A stretch of DNA of 47,788 nt from Anaerobiospirillum sp. NML120449 (GCF_023051105.1 NZ_JALKIL010000037.1:1-47788); one strand, 5' to 3'; counted from the stretch's first letter, positions 36,337 to 45,888 are shown. A program made the numbers and translations. Notes: generated by a model not told the origin, from the sequence alone.

Positions 36337-37288
36337 AAATGGGCACAAGGGACGGGCGCAGCTCAGGTAAACAGCGATAAGGTGTATACACATGGCGGCA
36401 GCTGTCAGGAGCATACCAGTGAGGAGACATAAAGGCAGGGGAATAACAGGTATATGCCGCTTCAGGGGCACAAGGGACGGGCGCAGCTCAGGTAAACACC
36501 GATAAGGTGTATACACAGGAAGGGCGCAGCTCAGGAGCATACCAGTGAGGAGACATTAAGGCAGGGTAATAACAGGTATCTGCCGCTTCAGGGACACAAG
36601 GGACGAGCGCAGCTCAGGTAAACACCGATAAGGTGTATACACATGGCGGCAGCTGTCAGGAGCATGCCAGTGAGGAGACATAAAGGCAGGGGAATAACAG
36701 GTATCTGCCGCTTCAGGGACAGAGGCGACGGGCGCGGCTCAGGTAAGCACCGATAAGGTGTATACAAAGGGCGGGCGCTGTTAGGGACTATACCAGTGAG
36801 GAGACATTAAGGCAGGGGAATAACAGGTATCTGTCGCTTCATGGACATAGGTGAAAGGCGCAGCTCAGGTAAACACCGATAAGGTGTATACACATGGCGG
36901 CAGCTGTCAGGAGCATGCCAGTGAGGAGACATAAAGGCAGGGGAATAACAGGTATCTGCCGCTTCAGGGACAGAGGTGACGGGCGCAGCTCAGGTAAACA
37001 GCGATAAGGTGTATACACAGGACGGGCGTAGCTCAGGAGCATACCAGTGAGGAGACATAAAGGCAGGGGAATAACAGGTATCTGCCGCTTCAGGGACAGA
37101 AGGGACGGGCGCAGATCAGGTAAACACCGATAAGGTGTATACACAGGAGTGGCGCTGTTCGGGAGTATACCAGTGAGAAGACATAAAGGCATGGGAATAA
37201 CAGGTATCTGCCGCTTTGGGGACAGAGTGGACGGGCGCAAATCAGGTAAGCACCGATAAGGTGTATACACAGGGCGGGCGCTGTTAGG
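36337..37288. repeat. 126-bp tandem array, eight units of two alternating types
   Basis: The motif gataaggtgtatacac recurs at 36376, 36501, 36627, 36752, 36878, 37003, 37129 and 37255, spacings 125-126. Each unit holds ACACC-GATAA-GGTGT (or a one-base variant), overlapping the palindrome GTGTATACAC. It also holds ccagtgaggagacat and aataacaggtat. The segment after the palindrome has two forms, catggcggcagctgtc (units 1, 3, 5) and aggnngggcgc-like (units 2, 4, 6, 7, 8). The frame is not kept between 125- and 126-bp units, so it is unlikely to code. Confidence 0.92.
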
Positions 37289-38070
37289 GTGCCTGCTGTT
37301 GAAGGTATCAGCTGGACGGGATGAGCTCAGATGTTGACGCTGGCGTGTGATGGATGAGGTCGAGGCGCCGTCATGATGGCGACAGCTGATAATGACTGAG
37401 GCGCGGGGACAATCGGTACGGGGACTTCACTGCAGCAGGAAGTGATACTCTCCGGGCATTGATAAGGCTCATGTGGAGAGCAAGACTGGCTTACATACAA
37501 ACAGAAAAGCCTGGGCGGAAATCGGCCCAGGCCTGCTACTGCAAAATGAAAACTGGATTTGCCTGTATAAGCGATGCATGACGGATGTCTGGCATTTACT
37601 TACTCAGGCTTAACGCAAAACTGAGGGGGCATAACGCCGTGGTAATGTCAGCAGGCAGGGAGCATAACAGTCAGGGTCATGTTAATACTGAGCATCATGG
37701 TGATGCCGTGCTTGGGGTTACCCCGGGGAATATGACTGTTCATCCCTTGCTGCTGTGGCTGTAAATCTGTGTGTCCTGAGCTGTCCCTGGAGCAGTTTTG
37801 TGTCCAGAATGATGTATGGAAGTTGTCATTGCGCATGAATGCATGCCGACCAGCTTAAGCTCAGTTTAGTGTAAGCCGTGGCATGCTGCTGCCTATGGCG
37901 CGCCAGACGATAGCGTGCCAGACATGCTTCAGTATTTTGTGCCATGCCCTGGAAGGATTAGCCTGGTATGGGCATGCCTGGGCATGGCATTACATGGTCT
38001 GCCGGGATGGCCGGTGCTGACCGGCCCATGCTGGCCGGCAGACTTTCCGGTGATTGCCGGACCTGCCGGG
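37289..38070. other. Gene-free stretch behind GH13 paralog 3
   Basis: Contains the terminator at 37509-37532. Close behind the GH13 stop is a large GC-rich inverted repeat (37999-38005 with 38035-38041, ctgccgg/ccggcag) without a T-run. No gene is supported. Confidence 0.5.
37502..37532 (-). terminator. Intrinsic terminator on the minus strand
   Basis: GCCTGGGC (37509-37516) pairs with GCCCAGGC (37525-37532), and TTTTCTG follows on the minus strand. It is 540 bases behind the stop of GH13 paralog 3, so that transcript may have a long 3' tail, or a small RNA may end here. Confidence 0.65.
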
Positions 38071-39744
38071 TTAGAGCAGGACTATGGCTGAGCTGCCTTC
38101 GGCAACGGTAAGCTGGTTGTTTTCCACTTTGACGCGGTCGGAGCTTAGCAGAATGGTGGAGCTTTCGTTGACCGGGAATTGCACAGGCCAGGCACCGAAG
38201 TTGGCCACTACCATAATGGTTCTGTCGCTGGTACGGCGCAGATAGGCAAGAGTGTGACCGTTAGGATCGTCCATAGGTACGAACTCACCATAGGTAAAGA
38301 TCTCTTTGTACTGAGGATCACGACGCAGCTTAATCAGCTTGCGGTAGTAGTTGAGAACAGAATCAGGGTCCTTGGCCTCAGTTGCAACATTGACCGTATC
38401 CTTGTCCTGGTTGACCTTCATCCATGGTTTTACAGTGGAGAAACCTGCGTATTCACTGTCATCCCAGCTCATTGGTACACGGCCATGATCACGTGCCTGA
38501 TCATTGAGCACCTGCATGGTCACTGTCTCGGACAGACCATGGGCCTTGCACATGGCATACTGATCCTTGCTCTGACAGTCATCAAGTTCATCAATATTGT
38601 CAAAGCGGGTATTGAGCATGCCCAGCTCCTGACCCTGGAAGATAAAAGGAATACCCTTGAGAGTAAGGTTAACTGTACCCAGTGCCTTGGCTCCCTTTGC
38701 GTTGTGCCACATAGGAGGCAGCCAGGTGGACACGCCGCGTGGCTCATCGTGGTTTTCAATTACCGGGGCCAGAAAGCCGCAGTCTCCTGCAGTTTCCTGA
38801 GCGGCAAATACCACCTCACGGTAACGGGCAACACTGAGCTTTTCAAAACCGTAGAAGCAGTAGTGGCCGGTCAGGGCCTCACGGGCGGAGAAGTCGAAGA
38901 TAGAGCTGAAGACACCGTTGTCACCGATGAAGTCGGCTACGTTTTCCTTTGAGATGCCAAAGACTTCGCCTACAGCAAATTTGTCATGCTTGCGGAAAGT
39001 CTGCTCATTCATCTCATGCAGGAAGTTGATGGCCACATCGACATTGTCACTGTTCATCTTACCGCAGGAGCACATACCGTCACCCACATCATCAGGCTCA
39101 TACTGAGGGTAGGAAGGATCCTTGCCTATACACATGATGGCATCGACACGGAAACCGGCAATACCCATGTCTACCAGCCACCAGTTCATCATCTCGTAGA
39201 TTTTCTGGCGCAGCTCAGGATTGAACCAGTCAAGGTCAGGCTGCTTTTTGTGGAAGAAGTGGCAGTAGTACAGATTGTCATGGCCAGGCAGCTTATCCCA
39301 CACTGAGCCGCCAAAGTTGGCGCGCAGGTTGTTAGGTACCTTGCCATCCTTACCCTCACGGATAATGAAGTAAGAAGCTTCCTTGCATGATGGATCAGCA
39401 CAGGCCTTTTTGAACCACTCATGCTCATCAGAGCAGTGGTTGACCACCAGATCCATAATGATGCCTATGCCGTATTTGTCGGCCTCAGCCTTAAGGCGTT
39501 TGAAGTCCTCCATGGAGCCAAATACAGGGTCAATGTCCTGATAATCAGATATGTCATAGCCCATATCGGCAAAAGGGGACTTGTAAATAGGCGAAATCCA
39601 CAGCAACTCAATGCCAAGCTCAGCAAGATAAGGGATCTTTTCAATAATACCTGGCAGATCGCCTACACCGTCGCCATTGCTGTCCTTAAAGCTGCGAGGA
39701 TAAATCTGATAGGCTGTCTTTCCGTGCCACCATTTCTGCTGCAT
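38071..39744 (-). CDS. GH13 alpha-glucosidase (oligo-1,6-glucosidase type), paralog 3
   Basis: A 557-residue homolog of the two other GH13 enzymes. Motifs: KTAYQIYPRSFKDSNGDG, region I DLVVNHCSDEHEWF, region II GFRVDAI with D201, acid/base E260 in VGEVFG, and NHDEPR with D333. It is the most diverged of the three (NFGGSVWDKLPGHDNLYYCHFF and KKQPDLDW instead of EQPDLNW). I start at the ATG at 39742-39744 because the protein then begins MQQKWWHGKTAYQ like paralog 1 and GGAGA stands 10-14 bases upstream; the open frame continues upstream without family similarity. A CRP-like site at 40204-40223 lies about 460 bases upstream. Confidence 0.92.
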   Translation of the reverse strand: MQQKWWHGKTAYQIYPRSFKDSNGDGVGDLPGIIEKIPYLAELGIELLWISPIYKSPFADMGYDISDYQDIDPVFGSMEDFKRLKAEADKYGIGIIMDLVVNHCSDEHEWFKKACADPSCKEASYFIIREGKDGKVPNNLRANFGGSVWDKLPGHDNLYYCHFFHKKQPDLDWFNPELRQKIYEMMNWWLVDMGIAGFRVDAIMCIGKDPSYPQYEPDDVGDGMCSCGKMNSDNVDVAINFLHEMNEQTFRKHDKFAVGEVFGISKENVADFIGDNGVFSSIFDFSAREALTGHYCFYGFEKLSVARYREVVFAAQETAGDCGFLAPVIENHDEPRGVSTWLPPMWHNAKGAKALGTVNLTLKGIPFIFQGQELGMLNTRFDNIDELDDCQSKDQYAMCKAHGLSETVTMQVLNDQARDHGRVPMSWDDSEYAGFSTVKPWMKVNQDKDTVNVATEAKDPDSVLNYYRKLIKLRRDPQYKEIFTYGEFVPMDDPNGHTLAYLRRTSDRTIMVVANFGAWPVQFPVNESSTILLSSDRVKVENNQLTVAEGSSAIVLL

Positions 39745-40203
39745 AGTAATTATTCTCCAGAGCTGTACACACCTGATGTTCGTATCTGTATCCCGATACG
39801 GCCTGCACCTGTTATCACTGACTACCCGCCCACTGGCTGTAAAACTGACCATTGTTCCCTGTCTGAAAAGACAGGACTGCTGCAGCCCATATGGACGCTG
39901 ACCATATGGCTGTCCATAGCTGTACTGCATTGACAGCTTTATGATCAACGCAAAGCAGACCTGTGCTGGGCAATTACCCATGGCGGGGCCGGCTGTCAGG
40001 CAGTTACCAGAGCCAGTGCCGGAGCCAGAGCCGAATAAGCGTATCAGGGCCGTGGTTATATTGCAGGTAAGACGGACACATTGAAGATGCGATATAAGGG
40101 CCCGTCCATGAGTAGATTATAGGGGCGGGCCTGGTGCAGCTGTTATGGCTTTTTGGCCAGAATATACACAATATTAACCATTTATTTGTCTGTGCCGGGG
40201 AAT

Positions 40204-40223
40204 TGAGTGATCTGCGTCACATG
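40204..40223. promoter_or_regulatory. Candidate CRP-binding site
   Basis: AGTGA-TCTGCG-TCACA (40206-40221) matches the CRP consensus at 9 of 10 positions. It lies upstream of GH13 paralog 3 (minus strand), which fits catabolite control of sugar genes, but the distance (about 460 bases to the ATG) is long. Confidence 0.5.
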
Positions 40224-40611
40224 AGGAGAATTGCAGCTGATCCAGATCATCTTGGACAATTTTCAGGTCAAATAGTCGATTTTTTGAGTAAAAACTGTAT
40301 TGAAGTGACATATAAGCGTGGCAAAGCAACACTGATATGTCATTAAGATGCTATACCATATTAACTTTGCTCCTGGTCAATGGGGCACTGGCAGAATGAA
40401 GCAGGCGGAATGTGGCAGGGGCAAGGTGGCAGGTGGCAGGTGGCAGGCGTCAGGCGGAAAGTGGTAAGGGGCAGGATGCAGGATTAAATATTCACTGGCA
40501 GGTGCAGTTGAGCACGATGGTTGCGGCAGCGGTGGCGGTGGCGGTGGCGATGGCGGGGCAACTTGTGGAGCTGGTAATGGGTGGGCTGTGAGATTAATGG
40601 CTCAGTAAGAG

Positions 40612-40651
40612 CAAAGCCCGGATCTCTCAGGATGAAAGTCTCCGGGCTTTG
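40612..40651 (-). terminator. Terminator of the AraC-family gene
   Basis: An 11-bp perfect stem, CAAAGCCCGGA (40612-40622) with TCCGGGCTTTG (40641-40651), lies 40 bases behind the stop codon. The T-run on the minus strand is weak (ctctta), so it may be partly leaky. Confidence 0.7.
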
Positions 40652-40691
40652 TAAAGTGTTATGGTAATGGTGTGTCAGAGCAGCATTGGAG

Positions 40692-43178
40692 CTACAGACC
40701 AAAAGGATCGTTGCGGCGGCGCTCCAGCTCTTCGATTTTGGCTCTGATTTCTGATGGAGTGGTTGGCCTTGATGGTTTGTTTTTAATGGCTTCGGCGGCG
40801 GCTGATGCTGCCCTTGAAGTTTTGCTGCTCTTAACCGTTTTAGTTGCTGTCTTTGAAGATGAACGGGTGGTGCGGGCGCTGCCAGAGGAGCGGCTGGCTC
40901 TTACTGTGCGACCCCTTACAGTGCTCTTGTCTGAACCGCGTTCACGGGAGAGCAGATTGCCATTGTCATCAAACCAGAACTCTTCTTCCTCACTGCGATG
41001 TGCGGTGTTGTTCTTATAGGCCGATGAAATACGGCTCTGTCCAGACATTACACGGGTGCGCGGGCGCTCGAAGTTGCCTGAGTCAAAGCATTCCTGCAGG
41101 GCAAAGGTAGTCCTGCGGGCAATGGAGTTTTCACGGCGCTCAGGGTAAGTTTCCTCTTCCTCATCATCGCTGTCGTCTTCGTCGTCCCAGTCATCGGAAG
41201 AGGCATTGTCCTTAAGTCTGCTCTTATCAGTGACTGCCTGATTGCGGGTATCGTCCTCGTCATCTTCATACAGATCATCTTCGTTGTCCTGAGCATCAAG
41301 ATGATTGATGGAGTGATTGCGCAGCGCTGCCTTGAGATTCTCCTTGTCCTGAAGAGGGTTGTAGACATCGTGAGTGCTTACGGCCTCGTCTGAGCTGCCG
41401 CTGGCTGCAGCCTGACCTGCTGACGCAGCAGCGTCTGCTGCACCATCGGCTCCTGATGCTGCTGCGCTCTGCTTCTGGTCGCTGGCTGGGCCTTTGCGGG
41501 CAGACGATGAAGATTTGCCGGCCTTATGACCTGAAGAGAGGTTTTCAGACTCGCTGTCATCAAAGAAAGTGCTCCCGGCACCTGCAGTTCCTGTCCTTGC
41601 TGAATCAGCTGCGCTGGCTGCGCCAGCTGTTCCAGCAGCGGCAGTGGCTGCAGCATCTGCAGCGACGCCTGCACAGGATGGTTCAGACGAAGCATGGGAT
41701 CTGTGTGATGCGGCGGCAGATGCAGCTGCATCAGCAGAAGCTGGACCTGATCCGGTGCGGATATCGATAGTTCCGTGGTCGCTGCGGCGGCCACTGTTCA
41801 TGCGCACAGACTTGCTGCTGCGGGTGACATTGAGGTCCGAACCCTGATCTCCCGAGGTGTGGTTAATGTCAGTGGAGCTCAGCGATGGAGAAAGATCCTG
41901 AGCGCTTACCTCCTCGTCCTTGCTGCGGGCCATGGTCTCTTCAATATGACGCTTGCGGTAGCGCAGGGGGGTTACTCCAAATTTGTTTTTGAAGCTCTTG
42001 AAGAAGTAGCCGGCATTTTCAAAGCCGTTATCAAAGGCAATATCGGATATGGCCCTTGAGGTAAGCTCAATTTCCTTGGCCGCACGACGCAGGCGCAAAT
42101 CACCAAGGTACTCTGTAAAAGACATGCCAGTGACTCTGCGGAAATAGCGGCAGAAATACTGATCGGTAACACCCATGCGCACGGAGGCGTCCTTGATGGT
42201 CATAGGGCCGGCAAAATGGGTATCAATATAGTTGAGCAGATCCTTGAGCTTGTCCTGCTTGGTCTGCACTGTGTTCTGAGCACTTTCTTTTCGGGAAAGC
42301 AGGCCATACTCATGGTACAGAGCAATAATTTCCAGCAGCTTGGCCTTGATGAGCAGACGGTGAGAGGCGTTCTGCGTAGCTCCATGACGTGCGCAGTAGC
42401 GGTAAAGTCTGTCAATGCGACGGAATACCGGATGCTCAGGAGTGATTACTGGAGGAATAGGGATATTGGATGACAGCAGGGCATCAAAGATTTCTGACTG
42501 TACTTCATCGTAATGAGTCATGACCAGCATGCGCGGATCAAAGACAATGGCGCTTTCCTCACACTCAGGAGGCAGCTCGAAGGTGTGCATGACATTACCT
42601 GGCAGCAACAGGAAAGCTTCGTTTTCCACCACCAGATCATTCATGTCTACGGAAATCTTGAAAGTGCCACGGGAAAAGCGCACCAGCTCCATTTCCTTGT
42701 GCCAGTGCAGAGGCACACGTGAGGGGAACTTCTGGGGCTCCCATATGTAGGCTGCAAAAGGGAAAACAGAGGTGCCATGACGCACATGCTCATTGAGCTC
42801 GCGGCTTGGAGCGATCTGAGCCTTGCCCTTTCCTATGGCCTGAGTGGCCGGGCGCTGCTGGGCATGGCCTCTGCGTCCAGCGGCGGCACCTGTACCAGCC
42901 CCGGTCCCGGTACCTGCCTTGCCGGCCTGGGCATCGCCTGAGATATTGGCCGAGCCCATGCTGTTGGCAATCCTGATATCGTCATAGACATCGCGTCCGG
43001 CATTAACAAAAGGAGGGGCCGGACTGTCGTCTGTATCAGCATGTGAGCTGTCCGGGCGGCTTTCTTCGTCCTGCTCGGGATCCATATACTCTTCTTCGTA
43101 GTATTCCTGCTGGCCGGAAACATTGCCCATGCCTGCATCTGTGGCTTTTTCAGCGCCTTTGCTGACTGCTTTGCCCAT
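40692..43178 (-). CDS. AraC-family regulator with long disordered N- and C-terminal extensions
   Basis: An 828-residue protein, nearly three times the usual AraC size. Residues 1-125 are acidic, then Gly/Ala/Thr-rich. Residues 135-235 are a cupin-like sensor (VPLHWHKEMELVRFSRG, LLLPGNVMHTFELP). Residues 310-412 are the double helix-turn-helix (MTIKDASVRMGVTDQYFCRYFRRVTGMSFTEYL, ISDIAFDNGFENAGYFFKSFKNKFGVTPLRYR). Residues 413-828 have no fold I recognise: Ser/Ala/Gly tracts, a strongly acidic stretch (YEDDEDD ... DDWDDEDDSDDEEEE), a basic Arg/Ser/Thr/Lys tract, and a final helix IRAKIEELERRR. The reading frame is open and in-frame throughout. It lies upstream of GH13 paralog 3 on the same strand and may sense a sugar; target genes are unproven. 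The ribosome binding site is weak. Confidence 0.88.
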   Translation of the reverse strand: MGKAVSKGAEKATDAGMGNVSGQQEYYEEEYMDPEQDEESRPDSSHADTDDSPAPPFVNAGRDVYDDIRIANSMGSANISGDAQAGKAGTGTGAGTGAAAGRRGHAQQRPATQAIGKGKAQIAPSRELNEHVRHGTSVFPFAAYIWEPQKFPSRVPLHWHKEMELVRFSRGTFKISVDMNDLVVENEAFLLLPGNVMHTFELPPECEESAIVFDPRMLVMTHYDEVQSEIFDALLSSNIPIPPVITPEHPVFRRIDRLYRYCARHGATQNASHRLLIKAKLLEIIALYHEYGLLSRKESAQNTVQTKQDKLKDLLNYIDTHFAGPMTIKDASVRMGVTDQYFCRYFRRVTGMSFTEYLGDLRLRRAAKEIELTSRAISDIAFDNGFENAGYFFKSFKNKFGVTPLRYRKRHIEETMARSKDEEVSAQDLSPSLSSTDINHTSGDQGSDLNVTRSSKSVRMNSGRRSDHGTIDIRTGSGPASADAAASAAASHRSHASSEPSCAGVAADAAATAAAGTAGAASAADSARTGTAGAGSTFFDDSESENLSSGHKAGKSSSSARKGPASDQKQSAAASGADGAADAAASAGQAAASGSSDEAVSTHDVYNPLQDKENLKAALRNHSINHLDAQDNEDDLYEDDEDDTRNQAVTDKSRLKDNASSDDWDDEDDSDDEEEETYPERRENSIARRTTFALQECFDSGNFERPRTRVMSGQSRISSAYKNNTAHRSEEEEFWFDDNGNLLSRERGSDKSTVRGRTVRASRSSGSARTTRSSSKTATKTVKSSKTSRAASAAAEAIKNKPSRPTTPSEIRAKIEELERRRNDPFGL

Positions 43179-44217
43179 ATCTGCACTCTTAATCTGTTGT
43201 ACTGACCTTGCCTGTCAGCCATAAATGACAGTTTTATTGTCCACCACACATCTTTATTCCATAAAGGCTGTCGAGGCCCTCAGAGGAAATAATCTGACAG
43301 GATAGCCGATTATGGCACAAACTATACTGTATTAACCATAAAATGACTGATACAAGTACAAAATTGTGAGGTGAGACAAATACTGCAGCTAGCAGAAATT
43401 CCGGCAAAAGCCATAGATATCAGTAAACATACCAAATGCATACTATTTAAAATGTCCACATTTGACCAGTCATAAAACTGCTAAAAATGCATAATATTAA
43501 CTTCCAAAGTCACGCCTGAAGCAAGAATTGAACATCCCATGCCTGCAGACTTGACCTGACCAGCTGCACAGGCCGGCCTTGCCAGTAACAGAGCTTAAGG
43601 CCATACCCATGCAGCTCACCAGTCACCAGTCAGCAATCCGTCCACAACAGTTCAGCGTGCACGGATCATGGTTGCCAGGCATACCATGTATCCATGGTTC
43701 AGGGACCAGAGACAGTATCACCAGCAGAACAGCTCCTGACCTCAATGAGGCCAGACGCAGTAACACCACGAGATCAGGGACTGCTCATTAGCTCGCTGCC
43801 CGAACAGAGCCATGCATAGCAAGCAGATATTGTCAGGTCATGAGAGCAGGTCGCTTTTAAGGTCACTGGCAAGTCTGTACCAGGATCCGGTCACAGTTTG
43901 CTGGCAGGTCGTAACTGTGCTCCGGCATGAGCAGCAGGAAGAGCTGGGAGTATGCTCCGGTGTAAAGGGAAGGAATAGCCGAGAGTATGCTCCGGGCATG
44001 AGCAGCAGGAAGAGCCGGGAGTATGCTCCGGTGTAAATGGAAGGAGTAGCCGGGAGTGTGCTCCGGAATGAGCAGCGGGAAGAGCCGGGAGTGTGCTCTG
44101 GGGCAAAAAACCGTATTTATCAGCTAACATTAAATTCCAATACTGTGATCCAACAAATTGATCCATATAGTTGGGCTGTCTATATTGGGAAGACATGTAC
44201 AGCTGTTCGGAGGTTAT
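43179..44217. other. Gene-free stretch upstream of the AraC gene and of the first ATPase
   Basis: AT-rich from 43220 to 43510, the probable promoter region of the AraC gene. The 35-bp array at 43915-44105 is described separately. No gene supported. Confidence 0.5.
43915..44105. repeat. 35-bp tandem array, six units of two alternating types
   Basis: The motif tgctccgg recurs at 43918, 43953, 43988, 44024, 44059 and 44094 (the last as tgctctgg). Units 1, 3 and 5 continue with (g)catgagcagcaggaagag-like sequence. Units 2 and 4 continue with tgtaaagggaaggaatag-like sequence. The array ends about 110 bases before the ATPase gene. Confidence 0.9.
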
Positions 44218-45549
44218 ATGCTGGTAAGTTTTACGATCGATAACTGGATGTCATTTCGTGACCCTGTCACCCTGTCTCTGGTAGCCGGTGACGAGACTCA
44301 GCACCGCAACCACATTCCTGAAATCAGGGATTTTGAGACAGCTGTTGTACCGGTATGTGCCCTGCTTGGCGCCAATGGCTCAGGCAAGACCAATTTCTTC
44401 AAGGCACTTAACTTTGTTAAGACCATGGTGGTAGAGGGTACAGATCAAAAGGAGGGGGTAGACGTCTGTCCTTTCCTTCTGGACAGTGGCTCAGCAGAGG
44501 AAGAGTCAACTTTCCATATCGCTTTGCTGATAGATCAGTCATTTTACGAGTACAGCTTCAGCGCCTCCTGTGAAGCCGGAATTATTGAAGAAAAGCTGGT
44601 ACTGGAAAATGCCACCGGTCTGCACACTCTTTTTGTCCGTCGTGGCAATCAGATCAAGCTCGACTCTGCTCTGCAGGGCAGTGATGATCTGATGACTGTA
44701 TTCAGGAATACCCGCAGTAATCAGCTTTATCTCAACGCTCTGCGCGAAACTGACTTTGAATTGTTCAAACCTGTCTACAGCTGGTTTGACAGCCGTCTGG
44801 TCATGTTGCGTCCTGACTCCCGCTTTGATCCTTTTATTGCCTTCAATTGCGAAGGTCAGCACCTGTTATCCCGTATGAGTCAGCTGCTGAGCATGCTTGA
44901 TACCGGTATTACCAGCCTCGGAGGCAAGCCAGTACCGCTGGAGCAGGTTGATTTTACCGACTGTCTTAAGGGTCGCCTGTACAAGGCTGTGCATGAAAAC
45001 TGGTCTGCCATTGTAGACACTGGCACCAACGGTCAGATTTACTTTGTCTACAATTATGGCGGCTCACTCTTTGCCATCAGACTGGAGAGCACTCACAAAA
45101 AGCCGGATGGCACCGAGGTTGTCTTTAACCTCAATCAGGAATCAGGCGGTGTGCAGCGTCTTATCAATCTGCTGCCTGCCTTTATTGAGCTTATGGACGC
45201 CGACTGCAACAAGGTCTATGTCATTGACCGCTTCTTTGACAGCATGCATACCCTGTTAAAGCGCCGCCTTATCAATCTCTTCTTCTTCAACTGCGGCCCT
45301 GACAGCCGCCGCCAGCTGCTCTTTACCACTCACGATGTGGAGCTGCTTGATAAGGAACTCTTCCGTACCGACGAAATCTGGCTTGCCGAGCGTGACGAAG
45401 AGGGGGCCTCCCATCTTGATACTGTCTTTGAGTACAGGGGCAAGAAGATTGACAAGGATCTGCGCACCAGCTACCTGCAGGGCAAGATGGGCGCCGTCCC
45501 TGACCTGCCTGGCAAGGGCGTTATCTGCAAGGCCCTCAAAGAGGACTGA
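44218..45549 (+). CDS. AAA15/COG1106-type ATPase, paralog 1
   Basis: A 443-residue ABC/SMC-like ATPase of the AAA15 family. It starts MLVSFTIDNWMSFRD, the usual N terminus, has Walker A GANGSGKT (51-58), a signature region NLNQESGGVQRLINLLPAF (304-322), Walker B VYVIDRFF (333-340) and the switch histidine in FTTHDVELLD (H372). The expected Walker B Asp-Glu is Asp-Arg here, so the catalytic glutamate is missing. Relatives are often paired with an RloB-type protein in phage-defence or abortive-infection loci; no such partner is seen. The ATG at 44218 has GGAGG 4 bases upstream. A paralog follows at 46159. Confidence 0.88.
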   Translation: MLVSFTIDNWMSFRDPVTLSLVAGDETQHRNHIPEIRDFETAVVPVCALLGANGSGKTNFFKALNFVKTMVVEGTDQKEGVDVCPFLLDSGSAEEESTFHIALLIDQSFYEYSFSASCEAGIIEEKLVLENATGLHTLFVRRGNQIKLDSALQGSDDLMTVFRNTRSNQLYLNALRETDFELFKPVYSWFDSRLVMLRPDSRFDPFIAFNCEGQHLLSRMSQLLSMLDTGITSLGGKPVPLEQVDFTDCLKGRLYKAVHENWSAIVDTGTNGQIYFVYNYGGSLFAIRLESTHKKPDGTEVVFNLNQESGGVQRLINLLPAFIELMDADCNKVYVIDRFFDSMHTLLKRRLINLFFFNCGPDSRRQLLFTTHDVELLDKELFRTDEIWLAERDEEGASHLDTVFEYRGKKIDKDLRTSYLQGKMGAVPDLPGKGVICKALKED

Positions 45550-45713
45550 TGCATCAGCGCCTGACACCATGAGCTGAGCAACCAGTGTCAGGGCCTGAGC
45601 GGGCTATACTGATGCCCGCCTGATGCCCCTGGAGACCGGCATACGCCGGACTGCAGAACATACCATGTGTCAGCCAATGTGAGCCTGCCCTGCTGAGGCA
45701 TGAACTGCACATC

Positions 45714-45740
45714 AAAAGGATGTCCTTATGGCATCCTTTT
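45714..45740 (+). terminator. Intrinsic terminator behind ATPase paralog 1
   Basis: AAAAGGATG (45714-45722) pairs with CATCCTTTT (45732-45740), followed by gtgttatt. It ends the first ATPase transcript, so the two ATPase genes are probably separate units. Confidence 0.8.
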
Positions 45741-45786
45741 GTGTTATTAGGGCCATGGAATGTCTTATTTGACTGGGCTCGCACGT

Positions 45787-45888
45787 AGGACAGCAGCGGA
45801 TATGGTGTAGCCGGGCAGGCAGGACAGCGGAGAATATGGTGTGGCCATGCAGGCAGGACAGCGGAGAATATGGTGTGGCCATGCAGGC
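45787..45888. repeat. 34-bp tandem repeat, three units
   Basis: Units start with aggacagc at 45787, 45821 and 45855. The second and third are nearly identical, and the first has several changes. Confidence 0.85.

Larger units (their letters stand above)
39745..40691. other. Gene-free stretch between GH13 paralog 3 and the AraC gene
   Basis: Contains a CRP-like site (40204-40223), simple repeats of ggtggca (about 40420-40450) and ggtggc (40525-40556), and the AraC-gene terminator (40612-40651). A 70-codon open frame at 40134-40346 has no ribosome binding site or family similarity. Confidence 0.5.

Noticed and set aside
36325..37270. Repetitive minus-strand reading frames (VYTPYRCLP...IPVIPLPLCLLTGM type) across the 126-bp array.
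   Set aside because: Units of 125 and 126 bases shift the frame, there is no ribosome binding site, and the protein is only a translation of the repeat.
40134..40346. A 70-codon frame upstream of the AraC terminator region.
   Set aside because: Starts at GTG without a ribosome binding site; its sequence shows no recognisable domain and it covers the CRP-like site.
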